NCBI RefSeq assembly: GCF_937927635.1
Contig: NZ_CALBRW010000007.1
Coordinates: forward strand, 1 to 64,000
Direction: 5' to 3'
DNA length: 64,000 nt
Origin: an uncultured Microbacterium sp.
Lineage (GTDB): Bacteria; Actinomycetota; Actinomycetes; Actinomycetales; Microbacteriaceae
Of this stretch, positions 34,318 through 43,360 are shown one piece after another. Both the position numbers and the translations under genes were made by a program. Position 1 is the first letter of the stretch; every line of letters begins with the position of its first letter. The notes below the pieces were generated by a model. The model was not told the DNA's origin and ran no database searches. It saw nothing but the letters and a program-made list of their open reading frames with translations.

Positions 34318-34923
34318 GTGCTTCTCAGCGACCGCGACATCAAGGCAGAACTCGCATCGGGCCGCATCGGGCTGTCCCCGTACGACGAGGAGATGGTGCA
34401 GCCCTCCAGCGTGGACGTGCGGCTGGACCGGTACTTCCGGCTGTTCGACAACCACAAGTACCCGTTCATCGACCCGTCGGTCGAGCAGCCCGAGCTGACC
34501 AGGCTCATCGAGGTGGCGCCCGACGAGCCGTTCATCCTGCACCCCGGAGAGTTCGCGCTGGGCGCCACCTTCGAGCAGGTGTCGCTGCCCGACGACATCG
34601 CCGCGCGCCTGGAGGGCAAGTCGTCGCTGGGCCGTCTGGGGCTGATCACGCACTCCACGGCCGGCTTCGTCGACCCCGGCTTCACCGGGCACGTCACGCT
34701 GGAGCTCGCCAACGTCGCGACCCTGCCGATCAAGCTGTGGCCGGGCATGAAGATCGGCCAATTCTGCTTCTTCCGGCTGACCTCGCCGGCTGAGCACGCC
34801 TACGGCTCCGGCGCGTACGGCAACCGCTATCAGGGGCAGCGGGGCCCCACGGCATCCCGCTCGTACCTGAACTTCCACCGCATCGATGTGAGCACGACAG
34901 ACGCAGGAGCGATCGGAGGCTGA
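34318..34923 (+). CDS. dcd: dCTP deaminase
   Basis: A 201-residue nucleotide deaminase of the Dcd/Dut fold. Signatures are MLLSDRDIKAEL at the start, VQPSSVDVRLDRYFRLF, ARLEGKSSLGRLGL and the active-site Glu in GHVTLELAN, and AYGNRYQGQRGPTASR at the end. It makes dUTP, or dUMP if bifunctional as in some actinobacteria, from dCTP. The GTG at 34318 lies 6 nt after a TACGCT -10 box (34306-34311), a leaderless start that matches the family N-terminus exactly. Confidence 0.96.
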   Translation: MLLSDRDIKAELASGRIGLSPYDEEMVQPSSVDVRLDRYFRLFDNHKYPFIDPSVEQPELTRLIEVAPDEPFILHPGEFALGATFEQVSLPDDIAARLEGKSSLGRLGLITHSTAGFVDPGFTGHVTLELANVATLPIKLWPGMKIGQFCFFRLTSPAEHAYGSGAYGNRYQGQRGPTASRSYLNFHRIDVSTTDAGAIGG

Positions 34924-34924
34924 C

Positions 34925-35635
34925 ATGGCTGATCCCGACGAGGGCGCGCAGGAGATTCCCGAGGTTCCGGATGCCGGACACGCGGGAACCCCGGACGCCG
35001 CTCCCGATGGTGACGTTCCCGATGGTGACGCTCTCGGTGGCGACCCTGCCCGCGGCGATGGTCCCGATCCGCAGACTCCGGATGCCGACGTCCCCGACCT
35101 CGACGTTCCGGAGCTCGAGATCCCCGATGCCGAGATTCCGGATGCCGACGCTGCTGACGCCGACCTCCCCGAGCCGGAGATCCCGGATGCCGAGATCCCC
35201 GCGTCGCTGTACGCCGAGCCCGTCATCCCGGATCCGATCATCCCGCCGGCGCCCGAGGGGCTGGACGACCTGCTGCCGAAGCCCAAGCCGGGCTTGAAGT
35301 CGCGGTCGGGGAACCGGTCGAACTGGAGCGCCGACCTGGACCGCCCGCACACCACGCGCGCGGCCCTTCGCGCGGCATCCGCTGGTTCGACCGCGCCAGG
35401 GCAGGCCGCTGCACCGGCATCCGATCCGAACCTGACGGCACCGGAACCCGATCCGGACGTCGTCCCGCCGGCGACCGGCGCGACCTCCGGCGGCTACCGC
35501 GCGGCGACCGTCGTGATCTATCTGTTCCTGCTGGCGCTGCTGGTGGGCGCGATCGTCACCATCGCTGTGCTGCTGGGCAATGGCAGCACCCCGTTCGCCG
35601 CTGCCGTGGTGCCGGTGCTCGGCCTGCGCGTCTGA
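34925..35635 (+). CDS. acidic repeat protein with C-terminal membrane helix
   Basis: A 236-residue protein. Residues 1-120 are very acidic and built of degenerate units such as IPDAE, VPDLD, LPEPE and IPDAD. A basic/proline segment follows (KPKPGLKSRSGNR), then another Ala/Pro/Asp-rich linker, one helix (about 200-225, VVIYLFLLALLVGAIVTIAVLL) and a short tail. The long N-terminal part is probably disordered and cytoplasmic. It starts 1 bp after the dcd stop, so it is likely co-transcribed. I do not recognise a family or a function. Confidence 0.7.
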   Translation: MADPDEGAQEIPEVPDAGHAGTPDAAPDGDVPDGDALGGDPARGDGPDPQTPDADVPDLDVPELEIPDAEIPDADAADADLPEPEIPDAEIPASLYAEPVIPDPIIPPAPEGLDDLLPKPKPGLKSRSGNRSNWSADLDRPHTTRAALRAASAGSTAPGQAAAPASDPNLTAPEPDPDVVPPATGATSGGYRAATVVIYLFLLALLVGAIVTIAVLLGNGSTPFAAAVVPVLGLRV

Positions 35636-35722
35636 GAGCTCTCGGCCGAGGGGAAGAGTGATCCGGTCGGGGCGGGAGCCGTGAGTCGGATGGTATCCGC
35701 TGGTGGGGAGGCCGGTTGTCGG

Positions 35723-35762
35723 GCGCTTTCCGTCTGGGTGACGCGGGCCAGACGGAAAGCGC
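35723..35762. terminator. long perfect hairpin
   Basis: Perfect 15-bp arms GCGCTTTCCGTCTGG and CCAGACGGAAAGCGC are separated by 10 nt. No T tract follows. It is the first of two hairpins of identical geometry between convergent genes; it probably works as a terminator or an RNA stabiliser. Confidence 0.65.
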
Positions 35763-35784
35763 TGGTGCGGGGCGCGCTGGAACA

Positions 35785-35824
35785 GCGAAAAGCATCCGGA
35801 CCGAGGGGGCCGGATGCTTTTCGC
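35785..35824. terminator. bidirectional terminator
   Basis: Perfect 15-bp arms GCGAAAAGCATCCGG and CCGGATGCTTTTCGC surround a 10-nt loop. A/T-rich AAAA/TTTT blocks within the stem suit termination in both directions between the gene ending at 35635 and the convergent gene ending at 35842. Confidence 0.85.
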
Positions 35825-35841
35825 GGGTGAACACGGGCGGC

Positions 35842-36606
35842 TCAGCCGTGCGTGTGGATGTGGACGTGCGTCGTGGGGGTCATGTGGCGATGGAAGCCGT
35901 GGCCGCGGCGGGCATGCGGGCCGAAGTCGCGGTGACCGTCGCCGCGCTCGCCGAAGCGGTCGCCGAGGCGGGGGTCAGCGCCGGGTCGGCGTCCGTGGTC
36001 GTGGAAGCCGTGATCGCGGTGGCCTTCGTGGCCGTGGTCGCCGTGAAGGCCATATCCGCGGTCCCGCTCGAAGCCGTCCCGCTCGAAGCCGTCCCGCTCG
36101 AAGCGGTCCCGCTCGAAGCCGTCACGACGGAAGCCATGGTGGCCGCGGCGACCGAAGGCGTGTCCGTGGCCCCTGCCGCCGAAGCCGTGACGGTGTCCGC
36201 GACGTTCGCGGCGGGGCAGGGGCTTGCCCTCGGCCCAGCCGAACTCGCGGGCGATCTTCTCCAGAGACGCCGTCATGGTGGCGTACTCCTCGGGGGAGAC
36301 GGCTCCGGCCACGCGGGCTCGCAGCTCGTCGACGGCGGTGCTCAGGCGCTGCTTGGCCAGAGTGCCGGCATCCGTCAGCTCCCAGCCGTCGCGGGTGCGC
36401 TGCACCCAGCCGAGTTCGACGAGACGGCGCAGCTTGGGGCCGCGCAGCGGACGGTCATCGGCAACCGTGCCGTCGAGGCGGTTCAGCATCCGCCAGTCGC
36501 GACGGGTGATGCCCTCGTCCTCGAAGACGGTGGCGAACTCGGCGCGCATCAGGCGGTCTACCGCGGTGATCCAGTATCCGAAGGGATGAGTGTCAGTGGT
36601 GTTCAT
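35842..36606 (-). CDS. winged-helix regulator with long histidine-rich tail
   Basis: A 254-residue protein. Residues 1-120 look like a MarR-type winged helix (RRDWRMLNRLDGTV, RRLVELGWVQRTRDGWELTDAG). Residues about 135-254 are an extraordinary tail rich in His, Gly, Arg and Asp (RGHRHGFGGRGHGHAFGRRGHHGF, four FERDG/FERDR units, ending THVHIHTHG). Such tails bind Ni2+, Zn2+, Cu2+ or Co2+ in known metallochaperones, so a metal-responsive regulator is plausible. The ATG at 36606 has an AAAGGA SD. It is divergent from a second MarR gene that also has a His-rich segment, with shared operators between them. Confidence 0.82.
   Translation of the reverse strand: MNTTDTHPFGYWITAVDRLMRAEFATVFEDEGITRRDWRMLNRLDGTVADDRPLRGPKLRRLVELGWVQRTRDGWELTDAGTLAKQRLSTAVDELRARVAGAVSPEEYATMTASLEKIAREFGWAEGKPLPRRERRGHRHGFGGRGHGHAFGRRGHHGFRRDGFERDRFERDGFERDGFERDRGYGLHGDHGHEGHRDHGFHDHGRRPGADPRLGDRFGERGDGHRDFGPHARRGHGFHRHMTPTTHVHIHTHG
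36061..36120. repeat. 15-bp tandem repeat, four copies
   Basis: GTCCCGCTCGAAGCC is repeated four times head to tail, the third copy with one change. It encodes the FERDG/FERDR units in the tail of the His-rich regulator on the minus strand. Copy number may vary between strains by slippage. Confidence 0.9.
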
Positions 36607-36691
36607 GGGATTCCTTTGCATGTCATGTTGCATATGCATGCAGTGTGACATGAATAACACATGCATGTCAAGTCACATGTAAAATCGAGCC
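36607..36691. promoter_or_regulatory. divergent promoter with CATGTCA operator array
   Basis: This A/T-rich gap carries CATGTCA three times: direct at 36619-36625 and 36664-36670, and inverted (TGACATG) at 36646-36652. The last two form an inverted repeat over 25 bp, and ACATGCATGT (36659-36668) is itself a palindrome. A TAAAAT -10 box at 36680-36685 lies 6 nt before the rightward ATG. The array probably binds one or both MarR proteins encoded on either side. Confidence 0.75.
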
Positions 36692-37207
36692 ATGACCGCA
36701 GAGCCCGTGAACCCCGTCGACGCCATCGCCGCCGCGCTGTCGCGGCTTCGCGGGCGACGTCAGCACCAGCATCCGCATGCCATGCACGAGCACGGGCCGC
36801 ACGAGCACGGACCATTCGGCCCTCGCGGGCGCGGCGGGCGAGGCCCGTGGGGCCCCGACGGCGGCATGCGGCACGGCGCACCCGCCGTGATCCGCATGGT
36901 CGAGGCGCTGGCGCAGGCATCCGAGCCGCTCAGCGTGAGCGGCCTCGCCGAGGCGATCGGAGTGGATCAGCCGCGTGCCTCGCGGCTGGTGCAGCAGGGC
37001 GTCGATCGCGGCTGGGTGCGGCGCGAGGCCGACCCCGACGACGCCCGCCGCACGCGCATCGCCCTCACCGACGAGGGGGCGCGCCTGTTCCGCGGCGTTC
37101 GCGGCGAGCGGCGCGAAGCGCTGGGCAGGGCGCTGGCCGCCTTCACCGACGAGGAGAGCGCCGAACTCGCCCGACTGCTGACCAAGCTCGCCGACAACTG
37201 GGGCTGA
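36692..37207 (+). CDS. MarR-family regulator with N-terminal histidine-rich segment
   Basis: A 171-residue regulator. Residues 23-57 carry a His-rich stretch (RRQHQHPHAMHEHGPHEHG) and a GRGGRGPWG segment. The MarR winged helix follows (LSVSGLAEAIGVDQPRASRLVQQGVDRGWVRRE, then DARRTRIALTDEGARLF). A second His-bearing regulator next door, divergently arranged, implies a metal-linked circuit. The start is 6 nt after TAAAAT, so it is leaderless. Its stop abuts the stop of the convergent MFS gene without a spare base. Confidence 0.88.
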   Translation: MTAEPVNPVDAIAAALSRLRGRRQHQHPHAMHEHGPHEHGPFGPRGRGGRGPWGPDGGMRHGAPAVIRMVEALAQASEPLSVSGLAEAIGVDQPRASRLVQQGVDRGWVRREADPDDARRTRIALTDEGARLFRGVRGERREALGRALAAFTDEESAELARLLTKLADNWG

Positions 37208-38644
37208 TCAGACCCCGACGTTCTTCGGGAACCGCACGAACAGCAGCAGCACCAGGCCGATCAGCAGGATCAGCCCGATCCCCAGGACGCCGTAGATGAT
37301 GGCGCCGAACCAGGCCAGGAAAAGCGACCACGCCAGCGGCGACAGGAACGACGCGACCCGGCCCGTCGTGGCGTACAGGCCGAAGATCTCGCCCTGCTGA
37401 TCCGGGGGCGTGAGGCGGGTGAGCAGGCTGCGACTGGCGGCCTGCGTGGGGCCGACGAACGCGCACAGCGCGAGCCCGCAGATCCAGAATACGATCGTGC
37501 CCAGGTCACGCAGCGCGAACACGACGAACGCCATCGCCACCAGGCCCGCGAGCGTGATCGTGATCAGGCGTCGAGGCCCGATGGCGTCGTCCACCCGCCC
37601 GGCCAGCAGCGTGGACACGCCGGCGACCAGGTTCGCCGCCAGGCCGAAGACGATCACCTCGAGGAACGAGAACCCGAAGCCCTGGGCGGCCAGCACCGCG
37701 CCGAACGCGAAGACGCCGGCCAGTCCGTCGCGGTACACGGCCGCCGCCAGCATGAACCAGAACGTCGGGCGATTGGTGCGGAACAGCTTGACGATGTTGT
37801 GGAACAGCACCACGTACGAGCGGAGGAAGCCGACCTTCTCCGACGTCTCATACGCCGGCGACTCCGGCACGTTGCGGAACATGGGGATCGAGAACACCAG
37901 CGTCCACACCGCACAGATGACCGCGACCAGCTTGAACGAGAGCGGATTGTCCTGGCCGACCAGGAACAGCACCGGGATGCAGACGATCAGCGCGACCACG
38001 CCGCCGATGTAGCCCAGGCCCCAGCCGAGCCCCGAGATGCGGCCGACGTTCTTCGGCGTGGACACCTCGGACAGCATCGCGTAGTAGCTCACGTTGCCGA
38101 TCTCGCTGACCACCGCGCCGATCGCGACGGCCAGCGCGCCGAACCAGAAGTACTTCGGGTCGGCCTCGACGAAGAACAGCGCGAACTGGAACAGCGCGAT
38201 CGCGATGGTCGCGCCGATGACCCACTTCTTCTTGTTGCCGCGAGCGTCGGCCTGCTGACCCAGCACGGGTGCCAGCAGCAGGATCAGGATGCCGGCGGCG
38301 AAGTTGGCCCAGCCCCACCACTCCGACAGGTCGGTGAGCCCCTGACAGTACGCGGAGTCGATGTACTGCTTGTCGGTGCAGCTCATGTAGGTGTCGGGGC
38401 CGATCAGGCCCGACTCGCGCACCGTCGGGTCGAGGAACATCCGTGACGTCAGATACAGCGCGATCCACACGAACGTGAGGATCACGGTGTTGAACGGCTG
38501 CAGCGCCCAGTCCCACATGGCCCACGAGACCACCTGCTTCTTGGTGGCGTGCGCCCCGGGCCCGTCGCCCTCGCCGCCGAACGCGGTCATCGCGGCCGTG
38601 TTGATCGGCCGCTCTGCCGAGGATGCTGAGTGATCGTCGCTCAT
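37208..38644 (-). CDS. MFS transporter, UMF1/Atg22-like
   Basis: A 478-residue major facilitator with about twelve helices. It matches the UMF1 (Atg22-like) family: the opening KKQVVSWAMWDWALQPFNTVILTFVW, GNVSYYAMLSEVSTPKNVGRISGLGWGLGYIGG in the first half, and FVGPTQAASRSLLTRLTPPDQQGEIFGLYATTG in the second. Yeast Atg22 exports amino acids from the vacuole; the bacterial substrates are unknown. The ATG at 38644 lies 6 nt after a CAGACT hexamer (complement of 38651-38656), which supports it over the ATG at 38665. Convergent with the marR gene. Confidence 0.9.
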   Translation of the reverse strand: MSDDHSASSAERPINTAAMTAFGGEGDGPGAHATKKQVVSWAMWDWALQPFNTVILTFVWIALYLTSRMFLDPTVRESGLIGPDTYMSCTDKQYIDSAYCQGLTDLSEWWGWANFAAGILILLLAPVLGQQADARGNKKKWVIGATIAIALFQFALFFVEADPKYFWFGALAVAIGAVVSEIGNVSYYAMLSEVSTPKNVGRISGLGWGLGYIGGVVALIVCIPVLFLVGQDNPLSFKLVAVICAVWTLVFSIPMFRNVPESPAYETSEKVGFLRSYVVLFHNIVKLFRTNRPTFWFMLAAAVYRDGLAGVFAFGAVLAAQGFGFSFLEVIVFGLAANLVAGVSTLLAGRVDDAIGPRRLITITLAGLVAMAFVVFALRDLGTIVFWICGLALCAFVGPTQAASRSLLTRLTPPDQQGEIFGLYATTGRVASFLSPLAWSLFLAWFGAIIYGVLGIGLILLIGLVLLLFVRFPKNVGV

Positions 38645-38830
38645 GCTCGAAGTCTGGCCGGGCACGGTGAACGACGGGTGACGGCGCGCCGTGGGCCGAT
38701 GCTCAGAGGGTGCACGGGCATCTCCACCTTTCGATTGATCTTCCTCTCTGAGGGGCCTTGTGAGCCGGAAATCCAGCGGATCCTGGGAAGCCGTCGCCTA
38801 GCGTTGAGGAAGTCCTACCCGAGGAGACGC

Positions 38831-39292
38831 ATGTTCCGCAGCCCTGCCCGACTGTTCCGCGTGCTCGCGATCGCTGAGGCGATCACGTGGACCCTGCTGA
38901 TCGGCGGACTCATCGCCCGTGCCGTCGGCGTCAACCCGATCGTGGTGACGATCGCCGGCGGCATCCACGGCTTCGTGTTCCTCTCCTATGGTGCGACGGC
39001 CGTGCTGCTGGCCTTCCATCAGCGCTGGCACGTCGGCGTGGCCGTCACGACCATCGCCAGCGCGATCGTGCCGTACATGACCATCCCGGTCGAGATCTGG
39101 CTGCACCGCACCGGGCGCCTCGAGGGTGCCTGGCGCATGACCGAGACCGACGACCCGCGCGATCGCACCTGGTACGACCGCACCATGCGCTGGTTCCTGC
39201 ACCGTCCCTGGGTGCTCGCGGTGCTGATCCTCGTCCTGATCGTCGCGATCTTCAGCATCCTGCTGCTGATCGGCCCTCCCGGCGGGAAGTGA
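38831..39292 (+). CDS. DUF3817 membrane protein
   Basis: A 153-residue protein with four hydrophobic segments. The N-terminal part (RLFRVLAIAEAITWTLLIGG, then GGIHGFVFLSYGATAVLLAF) is typical of DUF3817, a small integral membrane family common in Actinobacteria with no known function. An SD (GAGGAG) precedes the ATG, and TAGCGT at 38797-38802 may be a -10 box. Its stop is one base from the stop of the convergent purine permease gene. Confidence 0.85.
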   Translation: MFRSPARLFRVLAIAEAITWTLLIGGLIARAVGVNPIVVTIAGGIHGFVFLSYGATAVLLAFHQRWHVGVAVTTIASAIVPYMTIPVEIWLHRTGRLEGAWRMTETDDPRDRTWYDRTMRWFLHRPWVLAVLILVLIVAIFSILLLIGPPGGK

Positions 39293-39293
39293 G

Positions 39294-40673
39294 TCAGTCC
39301 TCCGCGGCCACGGCCTTCGGATGCTCGGCGGCTGCGGCGAACTCGCTGCGGCCGTCGTTCTTCGAGCGGCGCACCCAGTGGTTGAAGACGATGTTCAGCA
39401 GCACCGCGGTGAGAGTCGTCGAGCTGATCGCCGAGTTGAAGATCACCGAGAACCAGTCCGGGAAGCCCGCGTAGAAGTCCGGGCGCATCAGCGGCAGCAG
39501 GCCGACGCCGAGCGACCCCGCCACGATCATCAGGTTGAGGTTGTTGCGGTAGTCCACCTTCGCCAGGGTCGCGATGCCGCTGGCGGCCACCGACCCGAAC
39601 AGGAAGATGCCCACGCCTCCCAGCACGGGGGTGGGCACGGCGGCGATCACGCGGCCCAGCACCGGCAGCACGCCGAGGACGATCAGGAACACGCCGCCGG
39701 TGGCCACCACGAAGCGGCTCTTCACGCCGGTGATCGCGACCAGGCCGACGTTCTGCGCGAACGCGCTCTGCGTGAACGAGTTGAAGATCGGGGAGACGGC
39801 GCTGGCCACCATGTCGGCGCGCAGACCGTCGGCGACGCGCTTGGCATCCGTCTTCGTGCCCACCACCTCGCCGACCGCGAGGATGTCGGCGGTGGTCTCG
39901 GTGAAGGTCACCAGGATCACGATCAGCATCGACAGGATCGACGCGACGTCGAACGTCGGCAGGCCGAACGCGAACGGCGTCGGCAGCGCGAAGATCGGCC
40001 CGTCGCCCACGCTGGAGAAGTCCGCGACGCCCAGGAACACCGCCAGCACCGTGCCGATCCCCAGCGACAGCAGCACGCTCAGACGAGCGATCGAGGGCGT
40101 GCCGAGCTTGGTCAGGATGATGATGATCACCACGGTCGCCGCGGCCAGGCCCACGTTCCCCATGGACCCGAACGACGGATCCTTCGCATCCGGCCCCATC
40201 GCCCAGCCGGCGGCCACCGGTAGCAGTGAGAGCCCGATCGAGGTGATCACGGTGCCGGTCACGACCGGCGGGAAGAACCGCAGCACCATCGCGAACAGCG
40301 GCACGAGGAAGATGCCGATCACCGATGACGCGATCACGGCTCCCATCACGGCCTGGATGCCGCCGTCTCCCTGGATCGCGAGCATGGTGGCGATGCCCGA
40401 GAACGAGACCCCCTGCACCAGCGGCAGCTTGGACCCGAAGAACGGGATGCCGAGCGTCTGCAGCAGCGTGGCCAGCCCGCCCATGAACAGGGAGCAGGCC
40501 ACCAGCATCCCCAGGTCGGTCTGCGACATCCCTGCCGCCTGACCCATCACCAGCGGCGGTGCGATGATGCCGCCGTACATGGTGAGCACGTGCTGGAAGC
40601 CGTAGGCGAGGTTCGGGCCCAGGCCGAGCCGGGCGTCTTCGGGGCGGATGGTGGAGGATGCGGTCGCGCTCAT
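39294..40673 (-). CDS. NCS2-family xanthine/uric acid permease
   Basis: A 459-residue nucleobase:cation symporter of the NCS2/NAT family with about 14 membrane segments. YGFQHVLTMYGGIIAPPLV is near the start. The NAT signature reads AQNVGLVAITGVKSRFV, with Gly after the Thr as in xanthine-type bacterial members. TETTADILAVGEVVG carries the conserved acidic substrate-site Glu. Likely proton-driven import of xanthine or urate. The ATG at 40673 starts MSATASS; longer in-frame extensions would run into the dnaK control region and are unlikely. Confidence 0.9.
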   Translation of the reverse strand: MSATASSTIRPEDARLGLGPNLAYGFQHVLTMYGGIIAPPLVMGQAAGMSQTDLGMLVACSLFMGGLATLLQTLGIPFFGSKLPLVQGVSFSGIATMLAIQGDGGIQAVMGAVIASSVIGIFLVPLFAMVLRFFPPVVTGTVITSIGLSLLPVAAGWAMGPDAKDPSFGSMGNVGLAAATVVIIIILTKLGTPSIARLSVLLSLGIGTVLAVFLGVADFSSVGDGPIFALPTPFAFGLPTFDVASILSMLIVILVTFTETTADILAVGEVVGTKTDAKRVADGLRADMVASAVSPIFNSFTQSAFAQNVGLVAITGVKSRFVVATGGVFLIVLGVLPVLGRVIAAVPTPVLGGVGIFLFGSVAASGIATLAKVDYRNNLNLMIVAGSLGVGLLPLMRPDFYAGFPDWFSVIFNSAISSTTLTAVLLNIVFNHWVRRSKNDGRSEFAAAAEHPKAVAAED

Positions 40674-40745
40674 GCCCTCGGATTTCTGCGGGAGAAGGGG
40701 AGGAATCCAGGGTATCCCTCTGACTGGGTGAACCTTCGCGAACGC

Positions 40746-40824
40746 AAACCTGAGTCGTCTCCTATCAACTTTCTTGACAGCATCCGATCTCGTGTTTACA
40801 CTTGAGTCATCGCGACTCAGGTTT
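40746..40824. promoter_or_regulatory. dnaK promoter with HAIR operator and flanking inverted repeat
   Basis: A consensus promoter is visible: TTGACA (40774-40779), 17 bp, TACACT (40797-40802). Directly on its -10 end lies CTTGAGT-N7-ACTCAGG (40801-40821), one base from the HspR-associated inverted repeat CTTGAGT-N7-ACTCAAG. In addition AAACCTGAGTCG (40746-40757) and CGACTCAGGTTT (40813-40824) are perfect 12-bp inverted copies that bracket the promoter, providing a second HspR half-site upstream. Confidence 0.9.
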
Positions 40825-40870
40825 ACTGATCCGCAATCAGACTTCCTCAACCATGAACAAGGAGAATCAC

Positions 40871-42730
<1,860 letters not shown>

Positions 42731-42732
42731 CC

Positions 42733-43353
42733 ATGACGGACAAGAACTTCGATGAGGTTCCTGAGGACGAGGGGTCGGATGCTGCGGCATCCGGCCCCGC
42801 GCCGCAGGATCAGGACTCCACGGAAGCCGCTGCTGCCGAGGGCTCCGACGACGACTTCACGGTCGATGACATCCTGAACGCCGAGCAGACGCCCGAGGCG
42901 TCCAGCGAGGACGGATCGGATGCCGGGCTCGTGAACGCCGAGCACGCGCTGCTGAACGACCTGAAGCGCCTGACCGCCGAGTACGCCAACTACCGTCGGC
43001 GCACCGAGGAGCAGCGGCACGTCGAGATCGCTCGAGCCAAGGGCGAGGTCGCCAAGGGACTGCTGCCGGTGCTGGACGATCTGGATCGCGCGCGTGCGCA
43101 CGGGGATCTCGAAGAGGGCTCCGCCTTCGCCGTGATCGCCGAGAAGCTGCGCGGCGTCGTCGAGCGCCTCGGTGTCGTCTCGTACGGTGAGAAGGGCGAG
43201 GAGTTCGACCCGCAGCAGCACGAGGCGGTCTTCCAGCAGCCCACTCCGGGTGCCACGAGCTCCACCATCCTCGAGGTGGTCGAGGTCGGCTACCGGCTGG
43301 GCGACGTCGAGCTTCGCCCGGCGAAGGTCGTCGTCGCGGTTCCGGCCGAGTAG
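42733..43353 (+). CDS. grpE: nucleotide exchange factor GrpE
   Basis: A 206-residue GrpE. A long acidic disordered N-terminus (about 1-70) precedes the coiled coil (LLNDLKRLTAEYANYRRRTEEQR) and the C-terminal beta domain (EFDPQQHEAVFQQPTPGATSSTILEVVEVGYRLGD). It releases ADP from DnaK. The start lies 2 bp after the dnaK stop. Normal length for actinobacteria. Confidence 0.96.
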   Translation: MTDKNFDEVPEDEGSDAAASGPAPQDQDSTEAAAAEGSDDDFTVDDILNAEQTPEASSEDGSDAGLVNAEHALLNDLKRLTAEYANYRRRTEEQRHVEIARAKGEVAKGLLPVLDDLDRARAHGDLEEGSAFAVIAEKLRGVVERLGVVSYGEKGEEFDPQQHEAVFQQPTPGATSSTILEVVEVGYRLGDVELRPAKVVVAVPAE

Positions 43354-43360
43354 GAGGCGT

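Noticed and set aside
36061..36120. CRISPR-like repeat
   Set aside because: The units are 15 bp, directly adjacent without spacers and in frame with a protein repeat.
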